Positions 1 to 11,878 of a stretch of DNA of 64,000 nucleotides are shown here, in pieces (position 1 is the first letter of the stretch; the number at the start of each line of letters is the position of its first letter). Origin of the DNA: Episyrphus balteatus. Its lineage: Eukaryota > Arthropoda > Insecta > Diptera > Syrphidae. The notes under the pieces were generated by a model. It ran no database searches and had not been told where the DNA came from. It saw only the letters and a program-made list of their open reading frames with translations. Location: assembly GCF_945859705.1 (NCBI RefSeq), contig NC_079136.1, forward strand, positions 84,568,867 to 84,632,866, given 5' to 3'. The position numbers and the translations under genes were made by a program.

Positions 1-3000
1 TTTGTCGACGACTTTTGTCGACGACTTTTGTCGACGACTTTTGTCGACGACTTTTGTCGACGACTTTTGTCGACGACTTTTGTCGACGACTTTTGTAGAC
101 GACTTTTATCGACGACTTTTGTCGACGACTTTTGTCAACGACTTTTGTCAACGACTTTTGTCGACGACTTTTGTCGACGACTTTTGTCGACGACTTTTGT
201 CAAAGACTTTTGTCAACGACTTTTGTCAACGACTTTTGTCGACGACTTTTGTCGACGACTTTTGTCGACGACTTTTGTCGACGACTTTTGTCGACGACTT
301 TTGTCGACGACTTTTGTCGACGACTTTTGTCGACGACTTTTGTTGCCGACTTTAGTCGACGACTTTAGTCGACGACTTTAGTCGACGACTTTAGTCGACG
401 ATTTTAGTCGACGACTTTTGTCAACGACTTTTGTCAACGACTTTTGTCAACGACTTTTGTCAACGACTTTTGTCAACGACTTTTGTCGACGACTTTTGTC
501 AACGACTTTTGTCAACGACTTTTGTCAACGACTTTTGTCAACGACTTTTGTCAACGACTTTTGTCAACGACTTTTGTCAACGACTTTTGTCGACGACTTT
601 TGTCGACGACTTTTGTCGACGACTTTTGTCGACGACTTTTGTCGACGACTTTTGTCGACGACTTTTGTCGACGACTTTTGTCGACGACTTTTGTCGACGA
701 CTTTTGTCAACGACTTTTGTCAACGACTTTTGTCAACGACTTTTGTCAACGACTTTTGTCAACGACTTTTGTCGACGACTTTTGTCGACGACTTTTGTCG
801 ACGACTTTTGTCGACGACTTTTGTCAAAGACTTTTGTCGACGACTTTTGTCGACGACTTTTGTCGACGACTTTTGTCGACGACTTTTGTCGACGACTTTT
901 GTCGACGACTTTTGTCGACGTTTTTTGTCGACGACTTTTGTCGACGACTTTTGTCAACGACTTTTGTCGACGACTTTTGTCGACGACTTTTGTCGACGAC
1001 TTTTGTCGACGACTTTTGTGGACGACTTTTGTCGACGACTTTTGTCGACGACTTTTGTCGACGACTTTTGTCGACGACTTTTGTCGACGACTTTTGTCAA
1101 CGACTTTTGTCAACGACTTTTGTCAACGACTTTTGTCAACGACTTTTGTCAACGACTTTTGTCGACGACTTTTGTCGACGACTTTTGTCGACGACTTTTG
1201 TCGACGACTTTTGTCGACGACTTTTGTCAAAGACTTTTGTCGACGACTTTTGTCGACGACTTTTGTCGACGACTTTTGTCGACGACTTTTGTCGACGTTT
1301 TTTGTCGACGACTTTTGTCGACGACTTTTGTCAAAGACTTTTGTCAACGACTTTTGTCGACGACTTTTGTCGACGACTTTTGTCGACGACTTTTGTCGAC
1401 GACTTTTGTCGACGACTTTTGTCGACGACTTTTGTCGACGACTTTTGTCAACGACTTTTTTCAACGACTTTAGTCGACGACTTTTGTCAACGACTTTTGT
1501 CAACGACTTTTGTCAACGACTTTTGTCAACGACTTTTGTCAACGACTTTTGTCAACGACTTTTGTCGACGACTTTTGTCGACGACTTTTGTCAAAGACTT
1601 TTGTCGACGACTTTTGTCGACGACTTTTGTCGACGACTTTTGTCGACGACTTTTGTCGACGTTTTTTGTCGACGACTTTTGTCGACGACTTTTGTCAAAG
1701 ACTTTTGTCAACGACTTTTGTCGACGACTTTTGTCGACGACTTTTGTCGACGACTTTTGTCGACGACTTTTGTCGACGACTTTTGTCGACGACTTTTGTC
1801 GACGACTTTTGTCAACGACTTTTTTCAACGACTTTAGTCGACGACTTTTGTCAACGACTTTTGTCAACGACTTTTGTCAACGACTTTTGTCAACGACTTT
1901 TGTCAACGACTTTTGTCAACGACTTTTGTCGACGACTTTTGTCGACGACTTTTGTCAAAGACTTTTGTCGACGACTTTTGTCGACGACTTTTGTCGACGA
2001 CTTTTGTCAAAGACTTTTGTCGACGACTTTTGTCAAAGACTTTTGTCGACGACTTTTGTCGACGACTTTTGTCGACGACTTTTGTCAAAGACTTTTGTCA
2101 AAGACTTTTGTCAACGACTTTTGTCAACGACTTTTGTCAACGACTTTTGTCGACGACTTTTGTCGACGACTTTTGTCGACGACTTTTGTCGACGACTTTT
2201 GTCGACGACTTTTGTCGACGACTTTTGTCGACGACTTTTGTCGACGACTTTTGTCGACGACTTTTGTCGACGACTTTTGTCGAAGACTTTTGTCGACGAC
2301 TTTTGTCGGCGACTTTTGTCGACGACTTTTGTCGACGACTTTTGTCGACGACTTTTGTCGACGACTTTTGTCGACGACTTTTGTCGACGACTTTTGTCGA
2401 CGACTTTTGTCGACGACTTTTGTCGACGACTTTTGTCGACGACTTTTGTCAACGACTTTAGTCGACGACTTTTGTCAACGACTTTTGTCAACGACTTTTG
2501 TCGACGACTTTTGTCGACGACTTTTGTCGACGACTTTTGTCGACGACTTTTGTCGACGACTTTTGTCGACGACTTTTGTCGACGACTTTTGTCAAAGACT
2601 TTTGTCAACGACTTTTGTCAACGACTTTTGTCGACGACTTTTGTCGACGACTTTTGTCGACGACTTTTGTCGACGACTTTTGTCGAAGACTTTTGTCGAC
2701 GACTTTTGTCGACGACTTTTGTTGCCGACTTTAGTCGACGACTTAAGTCGACGACGTTAGTCGACGACTTTTGCCAACGAATTTTGTCAACGACTTTTGT
2801 CGACGACTTTTGCCGACGACTTTTGCCGACGACTTTAGTCGACGACTTTTGCCGACGACTTTAGTCGACGACTTTAGTCGACGACTTTTGTCAACGACTT
2901 TTTTCAACGACTTTAGTCGACGACTTTTGTCAACGACTTTTGTCAACGACTTTTGTCAACGACTTTTGTCAACGACTTTTGTCAACGACTTTTGTCGACG

Positions 3001-4671
3001 ACTTTTGTTGCCGACTTTTGTCGACGACTTTTGTCGACGATTTTCGTCGACGACTTTTGTCGACGACTTTTGTCGACGACTTTTGTCGACGACTTTTGTC
3101 GACGACTTTTGTCGACGACTTTTGTCGACGACTTTTGTCGACGACTTTTGTCGACGACTTTTGTCGACGACTTTTGAGATCGACTTTTGCCGACGACTTT
3201 AGTCGACGACTTTTGAGGACGACTTTTGCCGACGACTTTAGTCGACGACTTTTGTCAACGACTTTTTTCAACGACTTTAGTCGACGACTTTTGTCAACGA
3301 CTTTTGTCAACGACTTTTGTCAACGACTTTTGTCAACGACTTTTGTCAACGACTTTTGTCGACGACTTTTGTCGACGACTTTTGTCGACGACTTTTGTCG
3401 ACGACTTTTGTCGACGACTTTTGTCGACGACTTTTGTCAACGACTTTTGTCAACGACTTTTGTCAACGACTTTTGTCAACGACTTTTGTCAACGACTTTT
3501 GTCGACGACTTTTGTCGACGACTTTTGTCGACGACTTTTGTCGACGACTTTTGTCGACGACTTTTGTCGACGACTTTAGTCGACGACTTTAGTCGACGAC
3601 TTTTGTCAACGACTTTTTTCAACGACTTTAGTCGACGACTTTTGTCAACGACTTTTGTCAACGACTTTTGTCAACGACTTTTGTCGACGACTTTTGTCGA
3701 CGACTTTTGTCGACGACTTTTGTCAACGACTTTTGTCAACGACTTTTGTCGACGACTTTTGTCAACGACTTTTGTCAACGACTTTTGTCAACGACTTTTG
3801 TCAACGACTTTTGTCGACGACTTTTGTCGACGACTTTTGTCGACGACTTTTGTCGACGACTTTTGTCGACGACTTTTGTCAAAGACTTTTGTCAACGACT
3901 TTTGTCAACGACTTTTGTCAACGACTTTTGTCAACGACTTTTGTCAACGACTTTTGTCAACGACTTTTGTCGACGACTTTTGTCGACGACTTTTGTCGAC
4001 GACTTTTGTCGACGACTTTTGTCGACGACTTTTGTCGACGACTTTTGTCGACGACTTTTGTCGACGACTTTTTCGACGACTTTTGTCGACGACTTTTGTC
4101 GACGACTTTTGTCAAAGACTTTTGTCGACGACTTTTGTCGACGACTTTTGTCGACGACTTTTGTCGACGACTTTTGTCGACAACTTTTGTCGACGACTTT
4201 TGTCAACGACTTTTGTCAACGACTTTTGTCAACGACTTTTGTCAACGACTTTTGTCGACGACTTTTGTCGACGACTTTTGTCGACGACTTTTGTCGACGA
4301 CTTTTGTCGACGACTTTTGTCAAAGACTTTTGTCAACGACTTTTGTCAACGACTTTTGTCAACGACTTTTGTCAACGACTTTTGTCAACGACTTTTGTCA
4401 ACGACTTTTGTCGACGACTTTTGTCGACGACTTTTGTCGACGACTTTTGTCGACGACTTTTGTCGACGACTTTTGTCGACGACTTTTGTCGACGACTTTT
4501 GTCGACGACTTTTGTCGACGACTTTTGTCGACGACTTTTGTCGACGACTTTTGTCGACGACTTTTGTCGACGACTTTTGTCGACGACTTTTGTCGACGAC
4601 TTTTGTCAACGACTTTTGTCGACGACTTTTGTCGACGACTTTTGTCAAAGACTTTTGTCGACGACTTTTGT
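1..4671. repeat. 13-bp satellite array (TTTTGTCGACGAC), truncated by left window edge
   Basis: About 359 head-to-tail copies of a 13-bp unit, TTTTGTCGACGAC. Common variants are TTTTGTCAACGAC, TTTTGTCAAAGAC and TTTAGTCGACGAC. The unit contains the palindrome GTCGAC. Because 13 is not a multiple of 3, every frame of a strand reads the same 13-residue cycle, so long open frames appear in all frames. These frames have no ATG (they begin at TTG) and end wherever a TTTAG variant puts TAG in frame. I therefore read the array as noncoding satellite DNA. One monomer near 4069 has lost a base (12 bp). The array ends sharply at about 4671 in unique AT-rich sequence. Confidence 0.97.
1456..3619. repeat. 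higher-order repeat marks inside the 13-bp satellite
   Basis: A rare variant (TTTTTT followed by CAACGAC, then a TTTAGTCGACGAC monomer) recurs at 1456, 1820, 2899, 3263 and 3614. The spacings are 364, 1079, 364 and 351 bases, which are 28, 83, 28 and 27 monomers. This shows block duplication of about 27-28 monomers on top of the 13-bp period. The 1079-bp gap would fit three blocks with a lost marker. Confidence 0.8.
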
Positions 4672-6779
4672 ATTTTTCATGCTCTTGACAGTAACTATCT
4701 TCCAAGAATAGTATCTAAAAACTAGGAAATGGAGACAGAATACACGAACACCTCCTTGATTACAAAGCGTCCAACTTACTAACTACCTACAAAAAGAAAA
4801 AGTGTAATAGAAAAAAAAAAAAAACATGAAAGAACCCATAAAGAAAAAGAATTCTTGATAACTCTATTTCCGGCTAATGATTCACAAGAGAAAACTCAAA
4901 GGGATGGCGAAAAGTATACGAACAAGAAGTATAAGAAGAAGAAGATATGCTGGGTCTGCATGGCGTATTAGGGATCATGATAAAAGTGTCCCCAATTCTA
5001 CACCCATAGACGACACTAACTCAAGTATTATTATGATTATTGTTAACATCTTCATTTACCCGATCCGTATTGGCAATGGAACTGGACTCCAACAAAATGG
5101 GTAGACAAACAGAGAAGAAGGGAATAAATTTGTAATCAAACTCTTGTTAGCAATCATGAAAATAAGTTCAATGTAAAGGAAACAAAAATAAAAAAAAATA
5201 AAAAATAAAAACAAAAAAAAACATTTTCGGGTTTTCCCTCAGCTCTTGGCTGGAGGATGTTTGCATTCCACCGAGAAAAAAGGATTACAAAAGCGGGCTA
5301 CCCGCGCTTGGTGAATTACAACATTTTTACTTTGCATTATTAAAAGAAGAAAAAAAAAGATATTCCGGCAACCGGATATTAATTGGGGAGGATGGTATAT
5401 GTTTGGGTTTAGGTAAAGTGTTTTCAGAATAATTTAGAATTTTCAATACGAGAATATATTTTTTGTGTATATTTTTGTGTTTTCTTTCATTTTTTTCTTT
5501 TATTTCATTTGAAAGAGGACTCTTTGGGAATCCGAGGAAGCAAGCTAAAAGGATTAAAAACATATTTGGGTCCTTAAAAGGAACAGATAGAATCAGACAG
5601 TTGTGTTTTGGGATTAGGGAAGCTTTTGTACAACTAATGACAATTTTTTGTTTTTTTTTTTTTGTTCATTTTTGAGGTTGGCAGCGAGGGAATGAATAAA
5701 TAAATCAGTATCTTTGGTTGAACAACAATTTTACGGCTTATAAAATCTATGTTTTACATTATACTATTCCTTTTGGTTCTTGTTGAAGAAGGAGATATTT
5801 ACTACAATTTGTATTCATGTATATCACCATTAAATAATGCGGCCAGGGGACTGAAATTTCTGGGACACATATACAAGCTTATTTAAATGTTATTTTTTTT
5901 TTTTATATTTAATATAAATTCAAATTTAAAAACTTCCAAAAAATTAAAAATGCATCAAAAGCAGTATTTCCTTTGAATTGTATCTATAGTAGAGAAATTG
6001 TATTTGCAATCGCAATATTATTATTTTGTTTGACGTGATATCGTCTTATAAATCAATGAACCATGGCAGCCACCACGAAAAAATGACGCCATTTTCTCCC
6101 ATTCCACTTTTAATTTTTAAAATTAAAACATGACGTAGACCTTTGACAAAGTAGTGATTATAGGCAAGGGAAATTTTGTTGACAATTTTAAAAAGGTCAT
6201 TCGAAAGATAATAACAAAAAATGTTAAAGATATACTACGAATTTTTTTTCAAGTCTCTGCGTTTCAAAATATGAATTTTTGAAAAACACCTACTTTTGTT
6301 GGGGTATTTTTGGGTGAGTTTTTATTTTTCCAAATTTTTCGTACCGTTCAAAAAATCTCAAACCTATAAAACATGTATTATATAACCGGTATTGGTATTT
6401 TAAAATGATTTTTGACCGAATAAAGGGAAAAACAAGTTTTTTTGTCCCAAGTTTTTTGACCGTTTTTAACCGTATTTTATTTTTATCTTTTTTTTCTTTA
6501 ACAGGTAAATAAAGAAATTTATGCTGTAGATAGAATAGACAGAAATATATCTGTGCAAAGTTTCATTCAATTTTGTAACCACAATTTTGAGATAACGGTA
6601 AAAGAAAGTTCTAATTTTCAACACGTTTTTTCTTTTGATCTAGAGCAGATACAAATTTAATTTAACTTTATTGAGTATGCTAATAATATTACCTTTCTTT
6701 TCATATATCACACATAATGGTACATTAACTACAAGCTACACAATGTTAAATTAAAAAACTTCAGAAATACCTCAAAACA
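4672..6779. other. AT-rich intergenic DNA, no gene seen
   Basis: Homopolymer-rich AT sequence next to the satellite. Short open frames here (for example 4877-5104 and 5463-5675) have no recognisable domain and low-complexity composition. I see no RNA gene or clear element end. Confidence 0.6.
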
Positions 6780-7461
6780 CCTGTGGAGATTTGTTGCCCA
6801 TGTGTGCCACCAGTGTATTTATTATCAGTTTGAAATTTCCACATGGTTGACTTTAAAAAATTCTTACTTTTTTTGTAGACATCATAAAAATATGATTGAA
6901 GTATCATATGAAAGGTGAAATAATAAGCTTTCTTACTATATAAAATTAAATAAAGGTTGTACAAAAAAAATTATTTTATTGTGAGAAAATAAAAAAGAAT
7001 GATATTTTTGCTTTTTTTTATGAAAACTGATTGGGTTCAAAAAATTCCAGCTCTTTTTGTAGATGTCGCACAGACATATTCGATATAAATATTTTGAGCT
7101 GAAATAATAAGATTTCATATGGTTTAAAATTCATTATAGGTTGTTGATAAAAAAAATTCATTTAATGGTGTAGAAGAAAAAAATATATGTTTTTTTTTTG
7201 CTTTTTTCATGAAAAATGATTGTTTTTAATACCTAAATCATTTTTATACTTTTTAAGTATTGTACAAATTTAAGTATGGTTTTATTTTTTAGAAGAAATA
7301 TTAAACTTTTAATTGGTGTAATTTTTTTGTAAGCTTTGCATATAAAAAATTGATATAACGAGAAAAGATCATTTTTTTAACAAAACCACACGACCTGTTT
7401 TTTTATGACGTTATCACGTGAAATTATCGTCCGTAAACCGACTTTACAGACAACCACTTTT
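6780..7461. repeat. dispersed AT-rich repeat, copy 1 (second copy at 30725-31370)
   Basis: It shares its order of motifs with 30725-31370: CACCAGT, a CATGGTTG(A/T)CTTTAAAAAATT block, a TAATAAGCTTT block, and a closing GTTATCACGT..AAATTATCGTCCGT..ACCGA..TTTACAGACAAC segment. Inside, a roughly 184-bp unit is duplicated (GAAATAATAAG at 6917 and 7101). No open frame. Element type unknown. Confidence 0.6.
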
Positions 7462-8515
7462 CTTTTATTCGGAAGCCGATAGTTTCGGATCAAAGTCTCA
7501 AAACAAGTTTTGGTTAGCAGATAAGAGTTCAAAATGAATAGGCCTACTAGTCTTTGTAAAAAAATACAAATTTATTTTTTTCGGATTTTTTTGAAAAAAT
7601 CAATTGCCCAGAAACATACAATTTCAAAAATGTTGTCCAAATCCATCGAGTGAGACATCCAAAAAAAGGTCTCTTTAAGCTATATTCATAGCTGAAAACC
7701 AAAAGTTTCTTGAAGGTATGGTTGCTGAATTATTTGCAATCGAAGTAATATTTTTTTTTTCATTCGGAAGTCGATATTTTCGGATCAAAGTCTCCAAACA
7801 AGTTTTGGTTAACAGATACGAGTTCACAATGAACAGGCCTGTCTATTTACAGTAAAAAATACACAAATTTATTTTTTTCGGATTTTCGACAAAAAATCAA
7901 GGTTAACCCCTTGACTACAAGAAATACAATTTCAAAAATGTTTTCCAAATCAATTGAGTGAGACATCAAAAGAAAGGTCTCTTTTCATAGCTAAAAGCCA
8001 AAAATTTATTGAAGATCTAGTTCTTGAATTATTTCCAATCGAATATTTTTTTTTATTCGGAAGCCGATATTTTCGGATCAAAGTCTCGAAACAAGTTTTG
8101 GTTAACAGATACGTGTCCACAATGAACAGGCCTGTCTTTGTATGTAAAAAATATACAAATTTATTTTTTTTTCAGATTTTCGAGAAAAAATCAAGGTTAA
8201 CCCCTTTCCGCAAAAAAATACATTTTCAAAAATGTCCTCCAAATCCATCGATTGAGACATCAAAGGAAAGGGTTCTTTAAGCTCTTTTCATAGCTGAAAA
8301 CCAAAAATTTCTTGAAGGTCTGGTTGCTGAATTATTACAATCGAAAGATTTTCGAGAAAAAATCAAGGTAAACCCCTTGTCTTGAAAAAATATAATTTCA
8401 AACATGTTGTCCAAATCCATCGAGTGAGACATCAAAAGAAAGGTATCTTTAAGCTCTATTCATAGCTGAAATCCAAAAGTTTCTTGAAGGTCTGGTTGCT
8501 GAATTATTTGCAAGG
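7462..8515. repeat. tandem repeat of about 294 bp, three copies plus a partial fourth
   Basis: Copies begin with ATTCGGAAG(C/T)CGATA at 7467, 7762 and 8055 (spacing 295 and 293). Each holds TTTTCGGATCAAAGTCTC, an ACAAGTTTTGGTTA stretch, and a TCCAAATCCATCGAGTGAGACATC block. A shortened fourth copy runs from about 8340 to 8515. The array directly follows the dispersed repeat at 6780-7461, whose other copy lacks it, so the array probably arose by expansion at one end of the element. The open frame at 7954-8280 is only repeat sequence. Confidence 0.85.
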
Positions 8516-9730
8516 AAATCACTGCAGCAGAGTACCAGGGTTACGCAAACGTTAAGCAAATCGGGTTGGTTATTTTAATCTGATCTGATAAACAGATCTA
8601 TTTTACACTTAAATCTAATTTTATTTTTTAAACCAAGAACGATAAGACAAAACTTCCCTGCAAGCTGTTTCATTCGACAGTCTTGACCTTTTTAGTTTTA
8701 TCACCAAAGAGACACAAAAGATGTAGTAATGATGATAATAGGTGTACGTTGTTTAGAATGTTTATACTTTTTTTTTTAGAACAAACTAGTTTGTTGCACC
8801 TAAAATGGCAGTTTCCAAAAATTGCTATTCTTCACCCTTACTCCAAAAACCCTTTTCGCTCAATGAAACTTTTTCACTTTTCTCCTCTCGTAGTTTTTCA
8901 TATTGTTTTTTTTTTTGTTTTTGTATGTTTTTTTGTTGACTTTTGTAAAATGTTGTTTTTCCTACTCGGTGCTTTGTTGTCCGTTGGCTTGTTATAAGAG
9001 CCTTGGGGGATGCAGTGGGAGTTAAGCTTGTGTAGAACACAGAAGTGGCAGCTCTGTAAAGTAACTCCTCAAAAACACACGCCATTCTAACGAAAAACAA
9101 AAAAATAAAAAAAAAAAACAACATAAACCAGGAGGGGTTTGGAATTTTGGTTGAATTCACCTAGAGGTTTTTTGCGACCAACTTTCGGGGATATTAAGTT
9201 GGTTGTGCAAAATCACAGAGGAAATTTAATTTAAATATTTCAAATTTCTCCTGAGAAATGGTTGGCAAAAAAGCAACAAAAACAACTCGAGAGTGAAGCA
9301 GTGAATTTCGTTTGAGCTTAGCATTTTTGGTGGACGACAACGACTACATCAACTGACGGACGACGACGACGTAAAGAAAAGGATAGAATAGTCTATATAC
9401 CAGTGATTGTATTCCATATTACACTCAAATCTTTATAATTAGGAGCACTTAATTTTTTCAATTTTTTTCAACTTGAAACGGGTTTTGAATAATTTATTAC
9501 AATCTTTAAAATTCCGATCCTGAATACGGGAAAAAGTTGTTTCAGACAGATTTTTGAAGTTATACTTCTTATGGGAGGGTGGGTATGAAAATTTACTTTT
9601 TGACAAGAATGTCAAAGGGATTATGACGCGATCACCCTGGGTAGCAGGGCTGTCGTTTCACCTTTAGAGTACGCAGTACTTTAGTATTTAAAAATGCAGT
9701 ACGCCACAGTACGGCAAACATAAAACACAC
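8516..9730. other. intergenic DNA, no gene seen
   Basis: AT-rich with T-runs. Overlapping open frames at 8683-8997 and 8825-9160 lie on opposite strands and look like low-complexity coincidences. I recognise no domain in either. Confidence 0.5.
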
Positions 9731-9756
9731 AACACGTAGCAAGTTACATGTTTCAT

Positions 9757-9895
9757 GTGGCAAGTTGCATGTGGCAAGTTGTATGTGGCAAGTTGCATGT
9801 GGCAAGTTGTATGTGGCAAGTTGCGTGTGGCAAGTTGCATGTGGCAAATTGCGTGTGGCAAGTTGCATGTGGCAAGTTACATGTGGCAAGTTGCC
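9757..9895. repeat. 14-bp minisatellite (GTGGCAAGTTGCAT), ten units
   Basis: Ten consecutive units of GTGGCAAGTTGCAT with point variants (TGTAT, TGCGT, TTACAT) start at 9757 and step exactly 14 bases. A degenerate half-unit precedes them at 9736. The last unit abuts the foldback element that begins at 9895. The open frames over it (both strands) are repeat artefacts. Confidence 0.93.
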
Positions 9896-11116
9896 AGGGT
9901 TGCAAAAAGCTAACATTTCAGCTCAGCTCACAGCTCAGCTCAAATTTGAGCTAGGTACCATAGCTTAGCTCATTTGAGCTGAGCTGGAAGTGAGCTGAGC
10001 TGAAAGTGAGCGCCCCAACTTCCAACGCCTATATCTCGGAATTTTGAAAAAAATGAAAAAATTTTTTTGATGCCAAAAGGTAGCGGGGACTCTAACCTAC
10101 ATTTGGGTACAACTTCCATCCCTGTAGGTACACGCGTTCTCAAACCAGGAGAACTTAAAGGTAAAAAAAAAGTTAAGCCCGATTCTGAAAAAAAAGGCAT
10201 GATGTGGCGGTTTAACATGGAAGGCGATTTTTTAAAAATCTGATAATGTGCAAAGCGTAGGCCCATGACACAAGCTATCATTTGGCACCACTCCCAAAAA
10301 TTGCTCTCAAGCGGTTTAGCTTCCAGGAGCGTTCAAAGATTCGGGGATTTTTCGAAAAAAAAATTTACCCCAACTTTCAAACGCGATTTTCTCGGAATTT
10401 TGAAAAAAGTCGTAAAACCGGATTGTACCTGATTTTTTTTATGATTAAAAAAGAAATATTTTACTAAAAAAAATAGAAATATATTTAGGTACTATTAACC
10501 CTAGAAAGATAATCTACGTCTGTAAGACGTATGGCGTGTAAAGAACTGTTTTATCTAATTCAATTCAAATTTCTGGGTTTTTGTTAAATTGATTTGATTT
10601 ATTATATCACTTCTTTAAAATAATCTAAGTAATGAGTTAAATAAATATGACAAAAAGTGTTAACATAAGACCAAAAATCTTTTTTAGAATCATACGTCTC
10701 TGAGACGTATATTATGATTATCTTTCTAGGGTTAAAAAAACCAAGAGAAAGATCACGAAAAATTATCTGTTTTATTTATAAAAATATCCATGTGTTAAAA
10801 TAATTCCATTAATAACTAGAACCAAACATCTTGAGCTATGGTGTTTTATAAAAGTTTAAAATATCTTCATATTTCATTATACTTTCCAAATAAAAATCAA
10901 TGTATCCTCTCACCCATCACAGCTCAGCTCAGCTCACTTTACTTTAGCTCACCCAACAGCTCAGCTCAACCATCAGCTCAGCTGACTTTCAGCTCAGCTC
11001 AAATGAGCTGAGCTATGGTACATAGCTCAAAAGTCAGCTAGCTCAAAATTTGAGATGAGCTGTGAGCTGAGCTGTGAGCTGAGCTCAGCTCACTTTTGAG
11101 CTTTGTAGCAACTCTG
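9895..11116. mobile_element. foldback, hAT-like non-autonomous element with AGCTC-repeat arms
   Basis: Inverted termini CAGGGTTGC..AAAGCT and AGCTTTGTAGCAACTCTG are followed inward by long complementary arms made of repeated CAGCTCAGCTCA / TGAGCTGAGCTG words (about 9910-10015 and 10920-11100). Flanking bases 9887-9894 (CAAGTTGC) and 11117-11124 (CAAGTTCC) are an 8-bp duplication with one mismatch. The CAGGG-type end plus an 8-bp duplication suits the hAT superfamily. No transposase frame is present, so it is non-autonomous. A smaller piggyBac-type element lies inside. Confidence 0.85.
10495..10735. mobile_element. piggyBac-type MITE (TTAA target site), nested
   Basis: The element occupies 10499-10731. 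It begins CCCTAGAAAGATAATC and ends GATTATCTTTCTAGGG, flanked on both sides by TTAA (10495-10498 and 10732-10735). The terminal word CCCTAGAAAGATA and the TTAA target are hallmarks of the piggyBac family. Just inside each end sits a small palindrome around GACGT (ACGTCTGTAAGACGT left, ACGTCTCTGAGACGT right). It is 233 bp with no coding capacity, so it would depend on a piggyBac transposase encoded elsewhere. Confidence 0.92.
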
Positions 11117-11124
11117 CAAGTTCC

Positions 11125-11878
11125 ATATTGCTACTACTAGTGCTGAAGCACACACAATTCTCATAAAATAACGATATCGCACATTTTATGCTCAATTCAT
11201 TTAGTTTCGTTAAACGTATACCGTACGTTCTGAACCGCACAACATGTGTAAATTTCACAGAATAAATTGAAAACTACATGGACACAAGGAGGATGAAAGA
11301 ATTAATTTATTGTTCACTTGATAAAAATGTAAAAAAACGATGTGTGGATTAATTAATTTAATAATAGAAATTAAAAATATCAAATGAAATTCATTTACAT
11401 ATACTGAATGAGAAGTATAACTTCAGTAGCGTGTACATGTGTACACACACTCTTTTTTTTATGTTTGTTCCCTCATAACTTCTAAACTGCTTATCAGAAT
11501 TTGATAAATGAGGTATCGTTAGAAGCATCTTGCTTATCCGCTGGTTAAAGCTTATGAAACATTTCCTTATATAGCTCCATCTAAATATAAAAAGTAATTA
11601 AGTAAAAATTTAGTTGCAATATGCTATAGTTTGTAAAAGGTTATTATTTCAACGCCTTCTAATCGTGCCTAATCTTATGAACCGCACTGTTTAACATAAA
11701 GAAGTTCGTGTTTTGTTTCTTTGTCGTTGTCGTCGTCGTTGCCTCCGCCGCGCCATCCAACCACCCACCATTTCCAAACTCAATGAAAGGAACAGCTATA
11801 AGTTTTTGCGTCCTTCAGGGTGTGAATTTTGTTAGTTTCGAATGTCAGGCAACTTGGAGTGCTTTTTGCAGTCGCCGC
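11125..11878. other. intergenic DNA, no gene seen
   Basis: AT-rich sequence. The frame at 11708-11989 runs into the hAT-like element at 11879 and has no recognisable domain. Confidence 0.5.

Noticed and set aside
1..4671. CRISPR-like array
   Set aside because: There are no unique spacers between repeats; the units are contiguous 13-bp satellite monomers in a eukaryotic genome.
2..4725. Long open frames (up to 806 codons) over the satellite on both strands
   Set aside because: They follow from a stop-free 13-bp repeat, begin at TTG rather than ATG, and end wherever a TTTAG variant falls in frame.
9632..9968. Open frames rich in C, H and W over the minisatellite
   Set aside because: Both strands are open because of the 14-bp repeat; the peptides are periodic artefacts.
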